DNA of 64,000 nucleotides, taken from Hoyosella sp. YIM 151337. Its GTDB lineage: Bacteria; Actinomycetota; Actinomycetes; Mycobacteriales; Mycobacteriaceae. The notes under the pieces are model-generated. The model saw nothing but the letters and a program-made list of their open reading frames with translations. It made no database searches and had not been told where the DNA came from. Below, piece by piece: positions 58,310 to 64,000 of the stretch. Within the stretch, counting starts at the first letter, position 1. Each line of letters opens with the position of its first letter. The stretch spans positions 248,001-312,000 of the forward strand of contig NZ_JAPEIQ010000013.1 in assembly GCF_026041215.1 (NCBI RefSeq), given 5' to 3'. Both the position numbers and the translations under genes were made by a program.

Positions 58310-59941
58310 CTACGCGAGCTGAATCAGCTCGAGATACTCCTCCGACCAGTGGTCTTCTGCCCCATCGGGCAGCATGATAACGCGCTCCGGATTCAGCGCC
58401 TCCGCGGCGCCGGGATCATGCGTCACCAGAACGACGGCACCCTCGTAGGTGCGCAGCGCATCGAGGACTTGCTCCCGCGAAACTGGGTCGAGGTTGTTCG
58501 TAGGCTCATCGAGCAGCAACACATTTGCCGCGGACGACACAAGCCCGGCAAGCGCCAGCCGAGTCTTTTCACCACCAGATAACGTCCCTGCAGGCTGTTC
58601 GAGCTGTGCGCCGGTGAACATGAAGGCACCAAGCAGGCCCCGGAGGTCTTGCTCACCAGCGTCTGGTGACGCGTGCCGAATGTTCTCCCACACCGTTGCG
58701 TTGTCGTCGAGGGTGTCATGTTCTTGCGCGAAGTAACCCCGCTTCAGGCCGTAGCCCGGCTCGATGGTCCCCGTATCGGGCGTTTCCTGCCCAGCGAGTA
58801 TCCGCAACATTGTAGTCTTACCGGCCCCGTTCAGGCCGAGGATGACGACGCGGCTCCCCCGGTCGATGGCCAGGTCAACGCCCGTGAACACTTCAAGCGA
58901 GCCGTAGGACTTCGATAATCCCTCCGCCGTGAGGGGTGTTTTTCCACATGCCGCGGGCTGCGGGAACTTGATGCGCGCGACTTTGTCGGACACACGTTCG
59001 TCGTCGAGGTCCGCAATCATCCGGTCAGCGCGACGCAGCATGTTCTTCGCGGCGGCGGCCTTCGTCGCCTTCGCGCCCAGCTTGTCGGCCTGTGCGCGCA
59101 GCGCGGACGCCTTCTTCTCTGCGTTCGCACGCTCGCGCCGCCGACGCGCTTCGTCGGTCGCGCGGGCGTCAAGGTACTTCTTCCAGCCCATGTTGTAGAT
59201 GTCCGCTTCACCTCGGACCGCGTCAAGGAACCACACCTTGTTCACTACCGCGTTGAGCAGATCTACATCGTGGGAGATGATGATCAAGCCGCCCTCATGG
59301 CTCTGCAGGAAGCCTCGCAGCCACGTGATGGAGTCCGCGTCGAGGTGGTTCGTCGGTTCATCGAGCAGCAGCGTCGTGCCTGACTTGCCGCCGGAGCCAT
59401 CTGATGCGGAGAACAGGATTCGCGCCAGTTCAACGCGGCGGCGCTGACCACCCGATAGGGTGCGCAATGGCTGATTCAGCACACGATCGGGCAGGCCGAG
59501 CGAGCTGCAGATCCGGGCCGCTTCGCTTTCCGCCGCGTACCCGCCAAGGGCTGAGAAGCGGTCCTCGAGGTTGCCATATTTGCGTACAGCCGCGTCCCGC
59601 TCCCGCTCATCAAGGAGTTCCGCCATTTGCGCCTGCAGCTTCTCCATTTTTCGCAGGATGCTGTCGAGCCCGCGCGCAGACAGGACACGGTCCTTCGCGA
59701 CCACCTCCAGATTTCCTTCGCGCGGGTCCTGGGGCAGATACCCAACCTCGCCTGAACGCATCACCGAACCGGCGTAAGCCTCGCCCTCACCAGCGAGTAT
59801 CCGCATCGTGGTCGTTTTTCCCGCGCCGTTGCGGCCGACCAGCCCGATTCGGTCACCGGGCTGTACGCGCAGCGCCGATCCCGGGGCGGCGAGCAGGGTA
59901 CGCATCCCGGCGCGCACTTCAAGATCGGTAGCGGTGATCAC
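58310..59941 (-). CDS. ABC-F family ATPase (translation factor type)
   Basis: 543 aa, two ABC domains, no membrane part (Rv1473 counterpart). Domain 1: GRNGAGKTTTM near residue 36, LSGGQRRRVELARIL, LLLDEPTNHLD. Linker (P-site tRNA interaction motif) about 240-300, strongly charged: KYLDARATDEARRRRERANAEKKASALRAQ. Domain 2: GLNGAGKTTML, LSGGEKTRLALAGL, LLLDEPTNNLD. Acts on ribosomes; may give target protection to antibiotics or assist translation. GTG 59941 with GGAG seven bases upstream. Divergent from the SDR gene. Confidence 0.93.
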   Translation of the reverse strand: MITATDLEVRAGMRTLLAAPGSALRVQPGDRIGLVGRNGAGKTTTMRILAGEGEAYAGSVMRSGEVGYLPQDPREGNLEVVAKDRVLSARGLDSILRKMEKLQAQMAELLDERERDAAVRKYGNLEDRFSALGGYAAESEAARICSSLGLPDRVLNQPLRTLSGGQRRRVELARILFSASDGSGGKSGTTLLLDEPTNHLDADSITWLRGFLQSHEGGLIIISHDVDLLNAVVNKVWFLDAVRGEADIYNMGWKKYLDARATDEARRRRERANAEKKASALRAQADKLGAKATKAAAAKNMLRRADRMIADLDDERVSDKVARIKFPQPAACGKTPLTAEGLSKSYGSLEVFTGVDLAIDRGSRVVILGLNGAGKTTMLRILAGQETPDTGTIEPGYGLKRGYFAQEHDTLDDNATVWENIRHASPDAGEQDLRGLLGAFMFTGAQLEQPAGTLSGGEKTRLALAGLVSSAANVLLLDEPTNNLDPVSREQVLDALRTYEGAVVLVTHDPGAAEALNPERVIMLPDGAEDHWSEEYLELIQLA

Positions 59942-60079
59942 AACAACTCCTGAGCAGGCAGACGATTCAGGCCTCAATTCAGGCCCAGCGGTCCAGGATA
60001 CCGGCAACCCGATTTGGCCGCGATGTCATAAATCACACCGCGAGCATCCGCACGACACGCCCGAGATGATCGCTCCGGA

Positions 60080-60116
60080 TTGACGATCATGCAGGTCCCG
60101 CCACTACGGTGGTGCA
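60080..60116 (+). promoter_or_regulatory. Possible promoter of the SDR gene
   Basis: TTGACG (60080-60085) and TACGGT (60105-60110) with a 19-base spacer, the latter six bases before the ATG at 60117. Spacer is slightly long. A leaderless or very short leader transcript is implied. Confidence 0.35.
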
Positions 60117-60884
60117 ATGACTTCTCTCGACCTCGCAGGCCGTACCGCCCTCGTGACGGGTGCCAGCCGCGGCATTGGAAAGGCTATTGCCGTTGAGCTG
60201 CTGAGCCGCGGCGCGAACGTCGCCATCACTGCGAGGAAGGCGGAGCAGCTGGAGGCCGCGGCCCACGAGCTTGCCGAGCAAGCGGGCCAGGCGGGAGTCG
60301 TCGCGCTTCCGGGAAACACTGGCGACCCCGAGTCACGTCACGGCGTCGTCGCAGCCACCCTGGATCGCTTCGGTTCGCTCGACATCTTGATCAACAACAC
60401 CGGCATCAACCCGGTATACGGCCCACTTGTCGAAGCTGACCTCGGTGGCGTGTCCAAGATTTTCGACGTCAACGTTGTGGCTGCCCTGGGATTCGTGCAA
60501 GAGACGTATAAGGCGTGGATGGGCGAACACGGTGGCTCTATCGTGAACATCGCGAGCGTTGCTGGCCTGCGGTCTACCGGGGTGATATCGGCGTATGGCG
60601 CCTCAAAAGCCGCGCTGATCAGGCTCACCGAGGAACTCGCATGGCAACTCGGCCCGGCGATTCGGGTTAACGCGGTCGCGCCCGGTGTCGTCAAAACGCG
60701 TTTCGCCGAAGCCCTCTACTCAGCTGGTGAGGAACAGTCAGCACAGATCTATCCGATGAAGCGTCTTGGCTCACCAGAGGACGTTGCGCAGCTTGTCGGT
60801 TTTCTTGTTTCCGACGCTGCGGCGTGGATCACCGGCGAAACCGTGCGCGTCGATGGCGGTCTGCTCGCCACCGGCGGACTCTGA
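60117..60884 (+). CDS. SDR family oxidoreductase (FabG-like)
   Basis: 255 aa classical short-chain dehydrogenase. TGASRGIG at 15-22, NNTG at 96-99, catalytic Ser in IASVAGL near residue 144, YGASK at about 159-163, VAPGVVKTRFAE and C-terminal ITGETVRVDGG. NADP preference is suggested by basic residues after strand 2 (TARKAEQ). Substrate unknown. Convergent with the acVLRF1 gene, 12 bp apart. Confidence 0.9.
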   Translation: MTSLDLAGRTALVTGASRGIGKAIAVELLSRGANVAITARKAEQLEAAAHELAEQAGQAGVVALPGNTGDPESRHGVVAATLDRFGSLDILINNTGINPVYGPLVEADLGGVSKIFDVNVVAALGFVQETYKAWMGEHGGSIVNIASVAGLRSTGVISAYGASKAALIRLTEELAWQLGPAIRVNAVAPGVVKTRFAEALYSAGEEQSAQIYPMKRLGSPEDVAQLVGFLVSDAAAWITGETVRVDGGLLATGGL

Positions 60885-60896
60885 CTGCGACGCTCA

Positions 60897-61574
60897 TCAC
60901 GAATGAAAGTGCGCCCAGACCGCATGCGCACGCTGCGCCGCCTCGTCCAGCACGGTGCGCCGCGGTTCCGGTACGTCGAGGAAGCGGTAATGCCGCAGGC
61001 CGGCTATCGCGCTGAGCCGCCTGTCTTCGAGAACCTCCGCCACGGCGGTACGATCACCACCGGTTACCAGCGTGTTCAGCCTGGCGTTGTTCAGCACGCG
61101 CACCGCGGCATCAGCAGCTGCGTCACACGCACGTTCACGCTGGCTGGCGCGTCGGCGAGCGAACCGCCGCTGAGACCATCCGCCAGCCGCCGTTCTGCCC
61201 TGGACATGCCTGCGCCCCGTCAGCGACGACGCGACCTGCGGACGTTCGGACGGGCCTTCAACGACGCCAGCACTGAAGCCGCCCGCGCGTACGAGAAGAA
61301 GCCCCACTCGGAGCGGCTGCCGCAACGCCGCTTCGAGTTGTTCAAGGCGGCGCCCCGCTTCACGACCGGGCACAAGCTCGGCGAGCAACGGCACCAGCCG
61401 TACTTCTTCTCCCGAGGCGGCAGTGACGATTACGGCATCGGCCTCGTACCGTGTGGCGACAATGGGACCATGTCGTGTTTCGATCCCGGCGACGAACCGT
61501 GTCAGGCGCCCAGGCAGCACCTCTACTACCCGGCCACCACCAGGTTGCTCCCACACCCGAACCACGCCCTCCAC
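60897..61574 (-). CDS. acVLRF1 family peptidyl-tRNA hydrolase (Vms1-like release factor)
   Basis: 225 aa from GTG 61574. The actinobacterial VLRF1 signature is visible: SSLTGRRHVQGRTAAGGWSQRRFARRRASQ near residues 117-145. This glycine-rich, Gln-bearing loop is equivalent to the catalytic region of eRF1/Vms1 that releases nascent chains from peptidyl-tRNA. A following helix (ERACDAAADAAVRVL) and RTAVAEVLEDRRLSAI complete the eRF1 domain 2-like fold. Likely works in ribosome rescue. Divergent from the lycopene cyclase gene by 23 bp. Confidence 0.85.
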   Translation of the reverse strand: MEGVVRVWEQPGGGRVVEVLPGRLTRFVAGIETRHGPIVATRYEADAVIVTAASGEEVRLVPLLAELVPGREAGRRLEQLEAALRQPLRVGLLLVRAGGFSAGVVEGPSERPQVASSLTGRRHVQGRTAAGGWSQRRFARRRASQRERACDAAADAAVRVLNNARLNTLVTGGDRTAVAEVLEDRRLSAIAGLRHYRFLDVPEPRRTVLDEAAQRAHAVWAHFHS

Positions 61575-61597
61575 GTTAGCTCTCGAAGGACCGCGCA

Positions 61598-62737
61598 GTG
61601 AACGGCGCGAATCTCAGCGGGGACGTTGTCATAGTGGGTCTGGGGCCGGCGGGACGGGCGCTGGCATACCGCTGCGCGCAGCGCGGACTCCGGGTCGTTG
61701 CGATCGACAAGCATCCCTTCCGAACCTGGACACCCACCTACGGTGCATGGACCGATGAGTTACCTTCATGGCTCGGCCCGTCGGCGCTGGCTGCCGTTGC
61801 GGTACGGCCGAGTGCGTTCGGCACTCGCGAATGGAAGATCGAGCGTGACTACGCTGTCTTCACAACTGCGGGCCTGCAACAGGAACTGTCGCTGGACGCA
61901 TGCACCGTGGTTCAGGGGTCAGCCATTCGCCTGGGCGCCGGCGTTGTCCGTCTTGCTGATGGGCGGCACATATACGGCAGAGTCGTGATCGATGCCCGTG
62001 GCGTGCGGGAACCACGCGCGCCGCAGCAGACAGCGTTCGGGATCGTAGTACCGGAGGAGACAGCAGACCCGCTGCTGGAAGGCCGCTCAGCCTGGTTCAT
62101 GGACTGGCGCCAGCCTGCAAAGCTGGCGGCGATGGCGGCGCCGTCGTTCCTCTACGCGATTCCTCTTGGGGGCGGGGCCACACTTCTTGAGGAGACCTGT
62201 CTGGCTGGCCAGCCACCGCTGGGGTTCGCAGAGCTGCGGGCGCGCCTCCAGTCCAGGCTGAGTGCACATGGGGTGGCCGTCACGGGCGCGGAGCCAGTGG
62301 AACGCGTTCGGTTCGCTGTGTGCATGCCAGCTTCCACGCGTTCACCGCAGGGCGTGCTGGCAATCGGATCTCGTGGCGGGATCCTGCACCCCGCCACCGG
62401 TTACAGTGTCGCAGCGTCACTCTCGGTAGCTGATCTGCTCGCTGACGCGATAGCGTTTCGCACGAACCCTCGGGCGATACTGTGGCCCCTATCGGCTCGC
62501 CTAGTCTACGCGCTGCGCGAGCGCGGGCTCGCGAGCTTTCTCCGTCTCTCCCCCACGGATATTCCCGCCTTTTTCGATGCGTTCTTCGCTTTGCCCGTGC
62601 CGCTGCAGCGTTCCTACCTCTCCGGACGCACGGACGTCACGGGCCTCGTCACGGCAATGAGGCGCATTTTCACTGCGAGTCCATGGCCCGCGCGCAGGCA
62701 ACTCGCCGCTGGGGTTATGCGGCCAGAGCTGCATTAA
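61598..62737 (+). CDS. Lycopene cyclase family FAD protein
   Basis: 379 aa. N-terminal dinucleotide fold VVIVGLGPAGRALAYRCAQRGLRVVAID, then a cyclase-specific FLYAIPLGGGATLLEETCLAG near residue 185 and GGILHPATGYSVAASL near residue 265. These fit the CrtY/CrtL family cyclising lycopene ends to beta-ionone rings. No other carotenoid gene is nearby. Start GTG 61598; an ATG-free N-terminus in relatives would agree. Ends seven bases before convergent sufT. Confidence 0.85.
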   Translation: MNGANLSGDVVIVGLGPAGRALAYRCAQRGLRVVAIDKHPFRTWTPTYGAWTDELPSWLGPSALAAVAVRPSAFGTREWKIERDYAVFTTAGLQQELSLDACTVVQGSAIRLGAGVVRLADGRHIYGRVVIDARGVREPRAPQQTAFGIVVPEETADPLLEGRSAWFMDWRQPAKLAAMAAPSFLYAIPLGGGATLLEETCLAGQPPLGFAELRARLQSRLSAHGVAVTGAEPVERVRFAVCMPASTRSPQGVLAIGSRGGILHPATGYSVAASLSVADLLADAIAFRTNPRAILWPLSARLVYALRERGLASFLRLSPTDIPAFFDAFFALPVPLQRSYLSGRTDVTGLVTAMRRIFTASPWPARRQLAAGVMRPELH

Positions 62738-62743
62738 AGGGTC

Positions 62744-63079
62744 TTAGACGGTGAATCCCAGGGCACGCAGTTGCTCTCGGCCATCATCGGTTATCTTCTC
62801 CGGCCCCCAGGGCGGCATCCATACCCAATTGATCTTCATGTCGGTGCACAAACCGCTCTTCACAAGGGCGGACCGCGTCTGCTCTTCAATCACGTCGGTG
62901 AGGGGGCATGCGGCGGAGGTCAGCGTCATGTCCACCGTCGCAACCGCGTTGTCGTCGATGTCGATTCCGTACACAAGGCCCAGGTCAACGACGTTGATGC
63001 CGAGTTCCGGGTCAACAACGTCACGCATCGCCTCTTCGACCTCATCGAGTGGCGGGATCGTCACATTTGAGTCCGTCAT
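62744..63079 (-). CDS. sufT: SufT-like Fe-S assembly factor (MIP18/DUF59)
   Basis: 111 aa, Rv1466 counterpart. Family pattern LDEVEEAMRDVVDPELGINVVDLGLVYGI at 11-39, TLTSAACPLTDVI with conserved Cys near residue 59, and the end WMPPWGPEKITDDGREQLRALGF. Supports maturation of Fe-S proteins with the SUF machinery. Last gene of the minus-strand run sufS-sufU-sufT, 25 bp after sufU. Confidence 0.93.
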   Translation of the reverse strand: MTDSNVTIPPLDEVEEAMRDVVDPELGINVVDLGLVYGIDIDDNAVATVDMTLTSAACPLTDVIEEQTRSALVKSGLCTDMKINWVWMPPWGPEKITDDGREQLRALGFTV

Positions 63080-63104
63080 CTGATGTCCTTATTTCTCCGT
63101 GGTC

Positions 63105-63550
63105 CTAGCTCGATGGACGTTCAGTAATTTGAACAACCGCGTCTTTGAAAGCCATCCATCCAAGCAGCGCACATTTGACCCGAGCAGGGTACTTCGCGAC
63201 CCCCGCAAACGCGATACCATCGCCGAGCAGGTCTTCGTCACCCTCTATTGTGCCGCGGCTGCCGATCATCTCCTGGAACGCGTCCACGATTTTCAGCGCC
63301 TCACCAAGCGGAAGCCCAATCAGCTGGTCGGTCAGCACAGATGTCGACGCCTGACTGATCGAGCAACCCTGTCCGTCGTACGACACATCGGCGACCGTGT
63401 CGTCTTCAATGTGTACGCGCAACGTCACTTCGTCACCGCACGTGGGATTAACGTGGTGCACTTCAGCGCCGAACGGCTCCCGAAGTCCGCGATGGTGCGG
63501 GTGCTTGTAATGGTCCAGGATCACTTCCTGGTACATCTGGTCCAGGCGCA

Positions 63551-63551
<1 letters not shown>
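63105..63551 (-). CDS. sufU: SufU-like zinc-dependent sulfurtransferase
   Basis: 148 aa, Rv1465 counterpart. Accepts sulfur from SufS. Zinc/sulfur cysteines in NPTCGDEV near residue 38, GQGCSISQAS near residue 63 and ARVKCALLGW near residue 124. ATG 63551 overlaps the sufS stop as ATGA. The IscU-like fold opens MRLDQMYQEVILDHYKHPHHRG. Confidence 0.95.

Positions 63552-64000
<449 letters not shown>

Overview
The window is a continuous, gene-dense stretch of a high-GC actinobacterial chromosome. Gene content points to a mycolic-acid bacterium of the Mycobacteriales (Rhodococcus, Hoyosella, Mycobacterium and relatives). It has fabG1-inhA (mycolate FAS-II), mshC (mycothiol), a ripA-type NlpC/P60 hydrolase, acn-acnR and the SUF genes. 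Gene order supports this. Positions 5321-20403 follow the order I recall for M. tuberculosis Rv2124c-Rv2141c (metH to M20 peptidase). Positions 32887-64000 follow, in inverted orientation, roughly Rv1464-Rv1496 (sufS to meaB). The species cannot be fixed from sequence reading alone. No insertion sequence, prophage, CRISPR array or rRNA was seen; there is one tRNA-Leu(GAG).

Layout. 1-3315 (minus strand): a group 1h (formerly group 5) [NiFe] hydrogenase, large subunit cut by the window edge, with hypA, hypB and a secreted cupin in one run. 3411-5328: a FhuF-like ferric reductase, a YjbR-type protein and a HAD hydrolase. 5321-20403: metH, PAC2 protein, mshC, a conserved trio (SCO1664-type kinase-like protein, DUF3090, phosphatase), uppP, heme oxygenase, an LppL-type lipoprotein, pyrD, PEBP and an M20 peptidase. 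20590-28218 is more variable: tRNA-Leu, an HPF-like protein, a divergent SDR, a signalling cluster (FHA-HTH regulator, DUF4333 lipoprotein, membrane Ser/Thr kinase), an Acg-like nitroreductase and a TetR regulator. 28439-32883: a nucleoside hydrolase with a complete ECF transporter (S, T and fused A-A'). 32887-38071: meaB, mutB, mutA. 38216-41929: a TVP38 protein, a SatD-like/membrane protein pair and a flavin monooxygenase. 41958-47944: SPFH/NfeD, DUF3097, an unknown protein, ferrochelatase, inhA and fabG1. 48029-53887: VWA, DUF58, MoxR, RipA and DUF6676 proteins. 54311-57829: aconitase and its repressor AcnR. 57888-64000: a small HTH protein, an ABC-F protein, an SDR, acVLRF1, lycopene cyclase, then sufT, sufU and partial sufS.

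Working together. Several genes concern iron, heme and Fe-S clusters: FhuF-like reductase, heme oxygenase, ferrochelatase, SUF, aconitase and hydrogenase. Two are B12 enzymes (MetH and MutAB with its chaperone MeaB). Envelope functions include uppP, ripA, the MoxR set and fabG1-inhA. A well-supported regulatory call is an 18-bp palindrome before acn that matches the AcnR operator motif, with an acnR homologue downstream. Candidate less-described systems are the SatD-like/membrane pair at 39036-40183, the planctomycete-like kinase/FHA cluster at 22770-26466, and the ECF transporter whose two ATPase halves carry complementary defects.
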